Source of the DNA: Nodularia sphaerocarpa UHCC 0038
GTDB taxonomy: Bacteria; Cyanobacteriota; Cyanobacteriia; Cyanobacteriales; Nostocaceae
Reading direction: 5' to 3'
Assembly: GCF_022376295.1 (NCBI RefSeq)
Contig: NZ_CP060140.1
Coordinates: forward strand, 4,964,356-5,028,355
DNA length: 64,000 nt
Shown: positions 33,029 through 41,779 of the stretch, piece by piece
Numbering within the stretch: the stretch's first letter is position 1
How the letters are laid out: every line of letters begins with the position of its first letter
Notes under the pieces: generated by a model
Database searches by the model: none
Told to the model about the DNA's origin: nothing
The model's input: only the letters and a program-made list of their open reading frames with translations
Program-made: the position numbers and the translations under genes

Positions 33029-33841
33029 GTGAAGCCTTTAGATGAAGCGCAAGCAGAGCAATTGCAGGAAATAATTCAAAATTTACGGCAAATCAGACAA
33101 GAAAAATCCATAAGTATAGAAAAAATAGCTATTCATACAAATATCCGACTACATATATTGGAAGCTTTTGACGCAGGGAACTTGGAAGCATTACCTGAAC
33201 TTATTTACGTTAAAGGATTTATCCGTCGTTATGGTGAAGCCCTAGGATTGGATGGTCAGGCTTTAGCAAATACCTTGATAATTAACGATTATCCTCAATA
33301 CATTGAGGATGAAAGTCAAATTGTAGACGAACCACCAGAAAATATACGCATACCTGTTTTTGTCCCCTACGCTCTCTTATCAGTACTTGCTTCCGTGGGA
33401 CTGATTTATTTCCTCAATTCCCAACTCACAGCCAAATCTCCAGCCAAACCAGAAAATACAGTATCTACTCAAGAAACAAAGACAGCACCAGCACCATTAC
33501 CTGTACCTTCATCGACAGAAACACCAGACACAGCACCTGCTCCTCAAAGTACACCATTAGCTGTAGTATCCCCTGAAAATGCTGCCAGTTCCAATGTCGA
33601 AGTTAATTTAGAACTTCAAAATGAATCGTGGTTACAAGTAACAGTGGATGGAAAAACCGCATTTATGGGCAATTTAAACAAGGGAGAACGCAAAACTTGG
33701 ACAGCTACAGAAAAGTTAACTATCCGTTCTGGGAATGCAGGTGCTGTGTTGATTTCTGTTAATCAGCAACCAGCACAACCTTTCGGAGATGATGGTGCTG
33801 TGAAAGAAGTTACATTCACTCCAGACACCAAGACAGAATAG
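33029..33841 (+). CDS. RodZ-like protein (HTH, membrane segment, DUF4115)
   Basis: 270 residues starting at GTG, with TAGGAGAAG upstream. Residues about 12-90 form the HTH_25 domain (LRQIRQEKSISIEKIAIHTN, LIYVKGFIRRYGEALGLDG). One membrane segment lies at about 110-133 (FVPYALLSVLASVGLIYFLN), then a Pro/Thr/Ala-rich linker, then the C-terminal beta domain DUF4115 (SWLQVTVDGKTAFMGNLNKG, LTIRSGNAGAVLISVN). This is the full RodZ architecture, a cell-shape factor binding MreB. Unlike the gene at 30545-31576, all three parts are present. Heptamer repeats begin at its stop codon. Confidence 0.85.
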   Translation: MKPLDEAQAEQLQEIIQNLRQIRQEKSISIEKIAIHTNIRLHILEAFDAGNLEALPELIYVKGFIRRYGEALGLDGQALANTLIINDYPQYIEDESQIVDEPPENIRIPVFVPYALLSVLASVGLIYFLNSQLTAKSPAKPENTVSTQETKTAPAPLPVPSSTETPDTAPAPQSTPLAVVSPENAASSNVEVNLELQNESWLQVTVDGKTAFMGNLNKGERKTWTATEKLTIRSGNAGAVLISVNQQPAQPFGDDGAVKEVTFTPDTKTE

Positions 33842-33867
33842 GGGAGTGGGGAGTGGGGAGTGGGGAC
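33839..33867. repeat. Heptamer tandem repeat GGGGAGT starting at a stop codon
   Basis: TAGGGGAGTGGGGAGTGGGG: three to four GGGGAGT units whose first bases coincide with the TAG stop of the RodZ-like gene. Confidence 0.8.
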
Positions 33868-33916
33868 TTACAGCAATTTTGCTGGTAAATGAAACACACA
33901 ACAGAAGTTAAAACCC

Positions 33917-33946
33917 TGTAGAGACGTTGCATGCAACGTCTCTACA
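33917..33946. repeat. 30-bp family-B palindrome, GCATGC variant
   Basis: TGTAGAGACGTTGCA followed by its exact reverse complement. Compared with 3959-3988, the two centre-flanking bases have changed on both arms, so symmetry is kept. Confidence 0.85.
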
Positions 33947-34016
33947 CTGTGGTCTAATTAACCGAAAACTGCTGTAATATCCGTTCGGGTGATTACTGAT
34001 AATAAAATCTATGAAT

Positions 34017-34115
34017 GTAGGTTGGGTAGAACGACAGTGAAACCCAATATGATTAGATCAAGTGTTGGGTTTTGTTCCATTGCTTTGCAACGCTGACGCG
34101 AACAACCCAACCTAC
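34017..34115. repeat. Hairpin repeat, family C-like
   Basis: Outer arms GTAGGTTGGGTAGAACG and AACAACCCAACCTAC with an internal CCCAATATGATTAG...GTTGGG segment. Confidence 0.7.
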
Positions 34116-34160
34116 AGATATTATAAGTGTTTAACCGAACATGATATAACTACTCAGTAA

Positions 34161-35618
34161 TTACAGTTGCGGTTGCTTCACCAGCCAACTGGTGGATTGC
34201 TCGTAAGCATAAGCTACCTGAAATAGTTGATCTTCTCGCAGCACCTGGCCAATTAGCTGTAATCCAATTGGTAATCCTTGTTCATCAAAACCACAAGGTA
34301 TACTTACGCCCGGTAAACCAGCCAGATTTACGGGAATAGTCATCAAGTCATTTAAGTACATACTCAAAGGATCACTGACTTTTTCTCCTGTCTTAAATGC
34401 TGTGGTGGGAGCAGTAGGAGTAACTAAAACATCAACCATCTTAAAGGCTTTTTCAAAGTCTTGTTTAATCAGAGTTCGGATTTTCTGCGCTTTCAGATAG
34501 TATGCGTCATAATAGCCAGCCGAAAGGGCGTAAGTGCCAATCATAATCCGGCGTTTAACTTCTGTACCAAATCCAGTGGAACGGGTACGAGTATACATAG
34601 ATAGCAGATTATCTGCATCCTCAGCCCGGAAGCCGTATTTTACACCATCGTAACGAGCTAAATTGGCTGATGCTTCCGATGGCGCAATGATGTAGTAACT
34701 AGGTACGCCATAGCGGAAATTGGGACAGGAAATAATATGAACTTCGGCTCCTAAACTTTGTAATACATCTATGGCTTTAGTTACAGCTTGTTCCACAACA
34801 GAGTCTAAGCCATTCCCAAAAGTTTCTTTAATTACTCCAATTCGCAGCTTTCCTCTGGCTTTGAAGTCTGGTTTTAAGCTGGCGACGTAGTTGGGGATTT
34901 CTACTTTGAGGCTGGTGGAGTCTTTGGGATCGTAACCTGCGATCGCATTCAATACTATAGCGGTATCTTCTACTGTGCGTCCCAATGGTCCTACTTGATC
35001 CAAAGATGAAGCATAAGCAATGACACCATAGCGAGACACCAGCCCGTAAGTGGGTTTCATCCCCACCACACCACAAAAAGCCGCAGGTTGTCGAATAGAA
35101 CCGCCCGTATCAGTACCCAGAGACACCACACATTCATCAGCCGCCACAGCAGCCGCCGAACCCCCTGAAGAACCACCGGGAACCCGTGATAAATCCCAAG
35201 GATTTGCTGTAACTTGGTAGGCAGAGTTCTCAGTGGAACTACCCATGCCAAATTCATCTAAATTTGTTTTGCCAATGATCACAGCCCCGGCATCAATCAA
35301 CTTTTGGGTAACAGTTGATTCATAAGGCGGCACAAAATTTTCTAAAATTCGAGACGCGCAAGTAGTAGGAATCCCCTGAGTACACAAATTATCTTTAATC
35401 CCAATGGGAATCCCCGCCAGCAGTCCAATTTCTTCGCCAGCAGCGATTTTGGCATCCACAGCACGAGCCTGCGCTAACGCCTTCTCTGTCGTTACGTGTA
35501 AGAAACTGTGTAATTTCGGTTCTAAGGCTTGAATACGGTCTAAAGCTTCTTGGGTAATTTCAACAGCAGAACATTCTTTTTTAATTAGTTGTTCGTGCAA
35601 CTCGCGGATGGATGCCAT
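34161..35618 (-). CDS. gatA: Glu-tRNA(Gln) amidotransferase subunit A
   Basis: 485 residues, the usual GatA length. Amidase signature triad: Lys75 in GIPIGIKDNLC, and the serines of PGGSSGGSAAAVAADECVVS (about 150-175), followed by LGTDTGGSIRQPA. GatA releases ammonia from glutamine for the GatCAB complex, which converts Glu-tRNA(Gln) to Gln-tRNA(Gln) in cyanobacteria. gatB and gatC are not in the window, so the subunits are encoded separately. ATG start at 35618. Confidence 0.95.
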   Translation of the reverse strand: MASIRELHEQLIKKECSAVEITQEALDRIQALEPKLHSFLHVTTEKALAQARAVDAKIAAGEEIGLLAGIPIGIKDNLCTQGIPTTCASRILENFVPPYESTVTQKLIDAGAVIIGKTNLDEFGMGSSTENSAYQVTANPWDLSRVPGGSSGGSAAAVAADECVVSLGTDTGGSIRQPAAFCGVVGMKPTYGLVSRYGVIAYASSLDQVGPLGRTVEDTAIVLNAIAGYDPKDSTSLKVEIPNYVASLKPDFKARGKLRIGVIKETFGNGLDSVVEQAVTKAIDVLQSLGAEVHIISCPNFRYGVPSYYIIAPSEASANLARYDGVKYGFRAEDADNLLSMYTRTRSTGFGTEVKRRIMIGTYALSAGYYDAYYLKAQKIRTLIKQDFEKAFKMVDVLVTPTAPTTAFKTGEKVSDPLSMYLNDLMTIPVNLAGLPGVSIPCGFDEQGLPIGLQLIGQVLREDQLFQVAYAYEQSTSWLVKQPQL

Positions 35619-35792
35619 GATTGCTCTCTTTATGACTCAAGTCATTGATTTTAGTATATTTTCCAGGGTAATGGGTATTGGGTCTGAGGGCTGAGGAAAT
35701 CTCTGGAGTTTGGGGGAAAAAAGTTTTCTAGTTTTCCGGAAATGTCTTGGCTGTAGTGGTATTACTTGTCAGTACGGCGATTTATACAGAAC

Positions 35793-35866
35793 TTCTATAA
35801 CTCTTCGGGGAACTTATCCCCACCTCCTTGATCAAAAGCCCGGTTATAATGACCGGGTTTTTTTGT
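35793..35866 (+). ncRNA. Candidate small RNA with two hairpins and terminator
   Basis: Two stem-loops, GGGGAACTTATCCCC (35807-35821) and CCCGGT/ACCGGG (35839-35857), are separated by an unpaired ACCTCCTTGATCAAAA and closed by a T-run. The 5' end is guessed; no convincing promoter with normal spacing is seen. The shape recalls short cyanobacterial Yfr RNAs, but the ultraconserved Yfr1 motif is absent. An alternative is that this is only a terminator. Confidence 0.3.
35838..35864 (+). terminator. Rho-independent terminator, plus strand
   Basis: CCCGGT-TATAATG-ACCGGG stem-loop followed by TTTTTTT. There is no annotated plus-strand gene upstream within 1.9 kb, so it probably ends a non-coding transcript or protects the SDR gene from read-through. 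Confidence 0.75.
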
Positions 35867-35944
35867 GCGATCGCTTTCTCTAGACAGAAACATTACACTC
35901 AAAGGATTGGCTAGATTAGCATTAAACTATCTTAAATTCAGTTT

Positions 35945-36769
35945 ATGACTAATGTAACAGCCTCAGTTGAAGATTTAGTGCTAATTGCTGGTGCTACTGG
36001 TGGCGTAGGACAACTTGTCACAGCCAACTTGCTAGAAAAGGGGATGAAAGTTCGTATCCTCACACGCAACGCCGCCAAAGCCGCAAAAATGTTTAATGAA
36101 AAAGTCGAAATTGCTATCGGTGACATCCGCGATATCACTACACTCGCCCCAGCCATCCAGGATATTAACTATATTATCTGTTGTACTGGGACTACTGCCT
36201 TTCCTTCCGAAAGATGGGAATTTGACCCCAAACCCAACTTATTAGAATGGGGAAAAATTTTGATTGATTCAGAATATCGCGATCGCACAGCTAAGAATAA
36301 CCCCCCAAAAGTAGATGCTGAAGGTGTCAGCAACTTAGTATCAGTCGCACCTCCCCAGCTAAAACGCTTCGTTTTCGTCTCTTCAGTGGGAGTTCACCGC
36401 AAAGATCAACCACCTTTTAATATTCTCAACGCCTTTGGTGTCCTTGATGCCAAAGAAAAAGGAGAGCAAGCTATCATTAACTCTGGAATACCCTATACAA
36501 TTATTCGTCCAGGACGCTTAATTGATGGTCCCTACACATCCTACGACCTCAACACTTTACTCAAGGCGAAGACAGGAGGAAAACAGGGTGTAGTAGTACA
36601 GACTGGCGACCAACTTGCAGGAGATGCTAGCCGCATAGACGTAGCTGCTGCGTGTGTAGAATCTATTTTTCATCCATCCACAGCCAACCAAACTTTTAAT
36701 TTAGTCAACAAAGGCACAAGACCACCTGTAATTAACTGGGAAACCCTTTTTTCCCAACTAACTAAATAG
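35945..36769 (+). CDS. Atypical SDR-family NAD(P)-binding protein (Tic62/HSCARG-like)
   Basis: 274 residues. The nucleotide-binding motif is LIAGATGGVGQLVTANLLEK (about 13-32). Further SDR-like segments are FVFVSSVGVHR (about 142-152) and YTIIRPGRLIDGPY (about 184-197), where the YxxxK catalytic pair of classical SDRs is missing, as in atypical SDRs related to chloroplast Tic62. Likely an NAD(P)H-sensing or chaperone-like protein; substrate unknown. ATG start at 35945. Confidence 0.8.
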   Translation: MTNVTASVEDLVLIAGATGGVGQLVTANLLEKGMKVRILTRNAAKAAKMFNEKVEIAIGDIRDITTLAPAIQDINYIICCTGTTAFPSERWEFDPKPNLLEWGKILIDSEYRDRTAKNNPPKVDAEGVSNLVSVAPPQLKRFVFVSSVGVHRKDQPPFNILNAFGVLDAKEKGEQAIINSGIPYTIIRPGRLIDGPYTSYDLNTLLKAKTGGKQGVVVQTGDQLAGDASRIDVAAACVESIFHPSTANQTFNLVNKGTRPPVINWETLFSQLTK

Positions 36770-36801
36770 TCTGTAGTGTTCGCGTAGCGTCTCGAAGAGA
36801 G

Positions 36802-36823
36802 GACTTCAGTCCTCTCTTCCTGA
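36802..36823. repeat. 22-bp palindrome AGAGAGGACT + complement, copy 1
   Basis: AGAGAGGACTTCAGTCCTCT followed by CT, preceded by a GTTCGCGTAGCGTCTC segment. The same unit is at 41872-41893. Confidence 0.75.
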
Positions 36824-36939
36824 AGACAGGGTGAAAAATGAAATCTCACGCAGAGGCGCAGTTAGCTGAAAGCTTTCCCGCAGGGTGGCGCAGAGAGTTT
36901 TCATGAGTATTTTTCATAATTAAACTGACTTGATCTGAT

Positions 36940-39495
36940 TTAGGCAATATGAGTGCATTGAGTGAGTAGAGTTTGCACATCATTTTTGATATTTTCCAGT
37001 TGTTGACGCTTTTGATAAATTAACGCTTTTTCAGCCTCTCGTTCTTCCAGAGTTATTTGATGCGCTTTTTCTTGCTGTTCCAGAAGGTTTTCATAAAGTG
37101 CGATCGCTTGCTCAATAACTTTACTTGCTAATTCAACGCGGACATCAAACACTGTATTAATTATTTGTTCTAACTTCTCCGAAATTTTATCTTTTGATTC
37201 ATCCAATTTTTCAAAACCTATCTCAAAAACTTTCAATTTTATTTGTTCGTTTAATCGATCTAGGTCTAGCATTCCCAAGCCAAACGAACTAGCAATTGCA
37301 GTAGCAACACTAGCAGCAATAATTGCTATAGATCCCAGTCCTGTAAATACTAGTAATACAGCCGCTAAAGCTCCACCTATTCCCAACCCTCCGCCTATTC
37401 CTCCTAAACCCATGAAATCATCATTAATACCCGAAATCGAAAATTTTAGGCGTTCACTAAAATTTGTTTCTACCTGCTGACCTATGCGGTAAAAAGATCC
37501 TTGAATTGCTTCTATTTCATAAGCAATATTTGTATCTAAAGATTCGAGACTTTCTTTGATGATCATGTCTTTTAATATTTCATTTGCCCACACATCTATT
37601 TCTTCTGATAAATCTCTCATAAATTGATTAGTATAATTATTAATCAGTTTATCTTGACTAAAAACTGGGTTATGAGCCGAATACCAGAGTTTACTTTTTT
37701 CAGCCATTCTATCAACTAATTCTTCACGCCAGTCATCCCAAGATTTAGCTGCTTCCTCATAAACTTCTTCTCCCAGATTAGATGCCAATATCTGTATCCT
37801 GACATCCCGTCCACTTGCTTCTCCTATCTTTTCTAAAATTTCCAGCTTTTCTGCATCAGAAATTTTAATTTTTCCATCTAAAGTCTTTTCAGCTTGAGAT
37901 AGACTATCTAAAGATTTTTGAATGATTCTATTTATTTGAGCAATAGAATGCTGAATTTTTACTTTGCCACTTTCAACTGTTAGGAATTGTTCAAGAGACT
38001 GAATAAAATTTTGGAAGCTTTTCAAATACTCATTTTCGGCTCCCTGTAAAATTGCATCCAGTGTGGCTTGAGCCGAAATTAAATGAACGCGGTTATTACC
38101 TGTAACAAAAGGATTTTGACCCAAGACAAAGTTTTCAATTCTCTGTCTTACTTGTTCTAGTCCTTTCTCGCTACGCACTAAATCTATAAAATTGCCCACT
38201 ATAAAAAGATTATTAGCAGGTTCATTTTCTTGACCATGATTTAGTTGAGTTTTGATATCCTGGAGTAATTCACGCTCTCCTTGAGTAAAGGAACGTGCAG
38301 CATTAGTTAAGAAAATGACTGCATCAGTATCTTTGAGCAATCTTTGTGTAATGTTAGTGCGGTCGGGATGTTCGTTTAAGCCTGGAGAATCTATGATTTC
38401 CACCCCACTACTACATAACTCTAAATCAGGATGCTCAAAAACAATTTCTGCAATTTCAGAATGTGCCAGTTCATCACTTAGAAAACCTATTGCTGCTGCT
38501 TCTGAAATTGTCGCTTTGAGTTGATACTTTTCAGCAGGGATCTCTTCTTCTTGTCCATCTTTATAACGGCAAATTACTCTTTTTTGAGTTCCATATTTTA
38601 AAACTGTTATTGCGCCACTACAAGGAATCTCCCTCACTGGTTGTATTTCTTCACCTAGCAAAGCATTTAACAAGGTTGATTTACCTTGGCTAAATTCACC
38701 GACAACTGCTAACCTAAATCGTTGAGATTGCAATTTTTTAGATACCTTGCTGATTTCCTCTATCAAAGTGTGAGGCAGAAAATCTTGCTTTTGGCATTCC
38801 TCAATTATTTGGAAAATCTGATAACAATAACTATCTAGTTGCTGATAATAATTATGAAATTTATTTAATTCTTTGTATTTTATCTTCTTCTGCTGTTTAG
38901 TAGTTTTATGTTCAGTTTTAACAAATAAAGCCTTGAGAACATCCCTGGCTGCTTTGATAAATATAGTACCATTTTTTTGGAAACGAATGGGATTAAGCAA
39001 AAAATGCACTTCATTGATAGCAGTAGCCTCTACATTTACATGATTAGTAAATCGACTTTCTAAAACTGCTAAATGTTGTGGATTAATCCTTAGCTCATTG
39101 GCAACCATTTGTAAATACCTTTCCTCACGGAAGTCCATTTCTCCATCGGCGGCTGATATTTGATAACCAAAGTTGATTAACAACAATTTTTCCGAATCAG
39201 AAAGAGGAGCCGCAAGCGTTAATAAGTCATTATTTTTTTGATAAACCTGATACTTTTTTACTCCCTTAATCATCAAATGTGTTAATCGCCGCAAATCACT
39301 TTCAGGAAGGCTAAATTGATAAAGAATTTTTAGTAAATTTTGATTTTGTGACTCTGCTACTTTAACTCCCAGCAGCAGTGTTACTAAATTGGCTAAAAAT
39401 ATCACAAGGGGCGTGATATCTCGTTGACTCAGTTTTTTTCCTGTAATGCGCGACAATAATTCAACAGTCTGAGCGCCAACCCGTGAAGTATCCAT
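36940..39495 (-). CDS. Dynamin-like GTPase with N-terminal TerB-like domain
   Basis: 851 residues. Residues about 97-150 look TerB/DjlA-like, with the acidic ADGEMDFREERY motif at 116-127. The dynamin-type GTPase begins about 258: P-loop GEFSQGKST at 266-274, switch Thr in SGAITVLKYG, DSPGLNEH at 369-376 and FIVGNFIDLV as the likely G4. A long helical stalk follows. Residues about 695-750 are Gly-rich and strongly hydrophobic (GGALAAVLLVFTGLGSIAII), the membrane paddle. The C-terminus returns to coiled coil. Such proteins bind and remodel membranes. It is divergent from the gene at 39639 across 143 bp, which suggests shared regulation. ATG start at 39495. Confidence 0.85.
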   Translation of the reverse strand: MDTSRVGAQTVELLSRITGKKLSQRDITPLVIFLANLVTLLLGVKVAESQNQNLLKILYQFSLPESDLRRLTHLMIKGVKKYQVYQKNNDLLTLAAPLSDSEKLLLINFGYQISAADGEMDFREERYLQMVANELRINPQHLAVLESRFTNHVNVEATAINEVHFLLNPIRFQKNGTIFIKAARDVLKALFVKTEHKTTKQQKKIKYKELNKFHNYYQQLDSYCYQIFQIIEECQKQDFLPHTLIEEISKVSKKLQSQRFRLAVVGEFSQGKSTLLNALLGEEIQPVREIPCSGAITVLKYGTQKRVICRYKDGQEEEIPAEKYQLKATISEAAAIGFLSDELAHSEIAEIVFEHPDLELCSSGVEIIDSPGLNEHPDRTNITQRLLKDTDAVIFLTNAARSFTQGERELLQDIKTQLNHGQENEPANNLFIVGNFIDLVRSEKGLEQVRQRIENFVLGQNPFVTGNNRVHLISAQATLDAILQGAENEYLKSFQNFIQSLEQFLTVESGKVKIQHSIAQINRIIQKSLDSLSQAEKTLDGKIKISDAEKLEILEKIGEASGRDVRIQILASNLGEEVYEEAAKSWDDWREELVDRMAEKSKLWYSAHNPVFSQDKLINNYTNQFMRDLSEEIDVWANEILKDMIIKESLESLDTNIAYEIEAIQGSFYRIGQQVETNFSERLKFSISGINDDFMGLGGIGGGLGIGGALAAVLLVFTGLGSIAIIAASVATAIASSFGLGMLDLDRLNEQIKLKVFEIGFEKLDESKDKISEKLEQIINTVFDVRVELASKVIEQAIALYENLLEQQEKAHQITLEEREAEKALIYQKRQQLENIKNDVQTLLTQCTHIA

Positions 39496-39638
39496 AAAGA
39501 TTGTGAGCCAAAAAAGTTTTCTGTTTTTATTATGCCCAGGTTTATCGAAAATTCACTTATTTATCGCAAAAATACGGTTATTCTCCTGACTAGAAACCAG
39601 TTATACTCAGAAAAATTAGCTTTTAGCAAAGCAGAAAT

Positions 39639-40952
39639 ATGCTGTTCCAATTTGCCCCTGCAATTCAAGCTGGTATTGAGACTGGGAAATATTTACAAGT
39701 CTTTAGTAATGGATTACCCCTAAGTATGGCTAGAGATGCTGTTACGGGACAGTTTGTTGCTAATGCTATTGGTGCGACAGTCAACAACAGCCCTTTATCA
39801 CCACTGGTAGGTGCTTCTAAGTTGATGATGAGTGGGGTGCAAATGTATCAAACCAATCAAGGCTTTGCATCTGTACTGAATGGTTTGCAAACTTTACAAA
39901 CTAGCATGGGAGTGCTGCAAGCTACAACAGCTTTGATTGGTGTGGGAACATTCGCAGGTGTAGCACTAACAGCAGTCAATCTACATCAGACACTCAAGCT
40001 GAGAAAAGAAGTAGAGCAAATGCGGCTGGAGGTTAAAAATGGCTTTATTGACTTGAAACAAGCCTTAAAAGACCAAGGAGCCGAAATTAGACAGTTAATT
40101 GAAGAAGTAGCCCAAGATATAAAATTTGAACAACATCGCACTATTTTAATTCGGGCGTATGGGTTGTTTTTCCAGGCTATGAACCGCTTTCGTTCAGCGA
40201 TGCAATTACAGGACATTGGCCGGAGAAATGCAGAAATTGATAGTGTAAGGGGAATGTTCTTTGAAGCTTTAGCAGATTACACTAATCCCCATTTATTATC
40301 TGAAACTTGTGCTGCTGGAAAACTCCGCAGACTCGAATGTGCTTGGGCGATTGAACAGGGAATTGTGGCTACATATCAAGCCCAAAAGGAAATGTCAGCC
40401 GTTAGCGATAGACTTTACCATCTCCAAAATACCATCAGTGAGAACGTTTGCACGGTAATTGATTCATGCGATTCATGGGAAGAACTCGATTTCCTTTTCC
40501 CGGAAATCAGCCGCATTCGGTATCATGATTTAGCTGTTGTGGAAACATGGCATAATCAAGTTGATTGGATGCGATCGCTATCTCCATCAGGACTTAAACT
40601 CTTAAATAGTGCTGATTTCAAAACTTCAGAATCTCAGGATACTCCAGACACCAAGCAAGCCACAACCGTTTTAGCACCACCAGAACAACTGACATACGAA
40701 AATTTAAGCGAAAAATCTCACTTTTCCTCCTTGCGTGACCAGCTAATATTTATGTTTAAGCCAGCACTACGTCAAGACTATGAAGCTTACGTAAATCAAC
40801 AAGCTAATATTGCTGGTTATAAAATGTTAGTTCCTAAGAATTTACAGCAAGCTTCCGACTTAACCATTGCAAACCTTTATTACTACTTCCAAATTCGGGA
40901 TGAATCGGAAACCGAGGAAGTACAAGCAGTAGAGGCGATAACAGCAATGTAA
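39639..40952 (+). CDS. Hydrophobic-segment/coiled-coil protein, divergent partner of the dynamin
   Basis: 437 residues; I do not recognise a named family. Residues about 88-114 are a long hydrophobic stretch (GVLQATTALIGVGTFAGVAL), followed at about 118-165 by an amphipathic coiled coil (LRKEVEQMRLEVKNGFIDLK, DQGAEIRQLIEEVAQDI). The rest is helical and soluble (FFQAMNRFRSAMQLQDIGRR, YHLQNTISENVCTVIDSCDS), with a Ser/Thr-rich linker near 330-345. A hydrophobic helix plus coiled coil fits a membrane-inserting or membrane-anchored helical-bundle protein. Start ATG at 39639, with no strong ribosome site. Head-to-head with the dynamin-like GTPase gene. Confidence 0.65.
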   Translation: MLFQFAPAIQAGIETGKYLQVFSNGLPLSMARDAVTGQFVANAIGATVNNSPLSPLVGASKLMMSGVQMYQTNQGFASVLNGLQTLQTSMGVLQATTALIGVGTFAGVALTAVNLHQTLKLRKEVEQMRLEVKNGFIDLKQALKDQGAEIRQLIEEVAQDIKFEQHRTILIRAYGLFFQAMNRFRSAMQLQDIGRRNAEIDSVRGMFFEALADYTNPHLLSETCAAGKLRRLECAWAIEQGIVATYQAQKEMSAVSDRLYHLQNTISENVCTVIDSCDSWEELDFLFPEISRIRYHDLAVVETWHNQVDWMRSLSPSGLKLLNSADFKTSESQDTPDTKQATTVLAPPEQLTYENLSEKSHFSSLRDQLIFMFKPALRQDYEAYVNQQANIAGYKMLVPKNLQQASDLTIANLYYYFQIRDESETEEVQAVEAITAM

Positions 40953-40998
40953 ATACTATACATTTTCAGATGTTACTAATTCAATTTGCATCATGAGG

Positions 40999-41055
40999 AC
41001 GGGCAAGACTTGTACTGAGCTTGTCGTTCGCGTAGCGTGGCGTTAGCCATAGTAT
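40999..41055. repeat. Dispersed repeat shared with the 3.2 kb family-A insertion
   Basis: TGAGCTTGTCGTTCGCGTAG followed by CGTGGCGTTAGCCATAG is the inverted form of the segment at about 3166-3222 (CTATGGCTAACGCCACGCTA...GCTTGTCG). Confidence 0.6.
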
Positions 41056-41167
41056 GCCCATCCCACAAGGGATTCAGTCAATGTGAATATGCAAAGTAGA
41101 TGTGTTTTAGCTGATAAATCAGAACATCTCGACTTCCCAGAAATTTACCTTCTCTATTTAACTAAAC

Positions 41168-41779
41168 ATGGGCGTATTTAACAAAATCACCGAAACGTTT
41201 CAAGAGTCTAGACAATTACTCAAAAAAAGTCTAGAAGAATACATTTCCTTTAGCTCAGAAGCTAAACAATTGACTTTGAAAAGAAAAATGGTTTTACGTT
41301 TGTGTAAACAAGCAGAAGCCAGAATTGAGCAATTAACGAGCTTAGAACCAGACTCTGAAGAAGGACTGATTGCTACAATAAAATATAATAATATTCAAGC
41401 AAAATTGCATTTTACTCCTGAAAAGATTACTCTCCATGAAGATTATATAGAAGGGGAACTTCGCTTATTAAAGCCCCCTGAATTTGACACGGAATCGATA
41501 GTTTACCGTTACCTGATTGCGGGATGGAAAATATTCTTGGGAGGTAAAATTCCTAATGGTACTTTACCAAAAGAAGTTAGGATAGAAAAGGATAAAATTT
41601 ACTATACTCTTCCTCGAAATCAATTGCAGCTTTTAGATGCTCTTTTCCATAACCTTGAAAATGGTTCGGCTTTGATAACGAACCTGAAACAAGGAGATTT
41701 AACTATTCAAACTTCAGTAGCTTTAAGCTGGAAGAATTTTAAGCTTCAAAATATGCTGCAATTTCTGAAACTCAAATAA
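41168..41779 (+). CDS. Unrecognised 203-residue protein downstream of the dynamin partner
   Basis: 203 residues. Residues 1-65 are strongly helical and charged (FQESRQLLKKSLEEYISFSS, LTLKRKMVLRLCKQAEARIE). About 75-200 alternates strands and loops (YIEGELRLLKPPEFDTESIV, LRNQLQLLDALFHNL-type helices). No membrane segment, signal peptide or catalytic motif is evident. ATG at 41168, 215 bp after the 437-residue gene on the same strand; the gap holds a dispersed repeat, so cotranscription is uncertain. Function unknown. Confidence 0.6.
   Translation: MGVFNKITETFQESRQLLKKSLEEYISFSSEAKQLTLKRKMVLRLCKQAEARIEQLTSLEPDSEEGLIATIKYNNIQAKLHFTPEKITLHEDYIEGELRLLKPPEFDTESIVYRYLIAGWKIFLGGKIPNGTLPKEVRIEKDKIYYTLPRNQLQLLDALFHNLENGSALITNLKQGDLTIQTSVALSWKNFKLQNMLQFLKLK

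Larger units (their letters stand above)
33842..34160. other. Intergenic region composed mostly of repeats
   Basis: Between the RodZ-like gene and gatA (convergent): heptamers to 33867, family-B palindrome at 33917-33946 with GCATGC centre, and family-C-type hairpin at 34017-34115. No gene. Confidence 0.7.

Noticed and set aside
35793..35866. Yfr1 small RNA
   Set aside because: The ultraconserved ACUCCUCACAC motif is absent; only the general two-hairpin shape matches, so it is kept only as an unnamed candidate.
39532..39723. 63-codon frame in front of the 437-residue gene
   Set aside because: It overlaps the true start in another frame and has no pattern or ribosome site.
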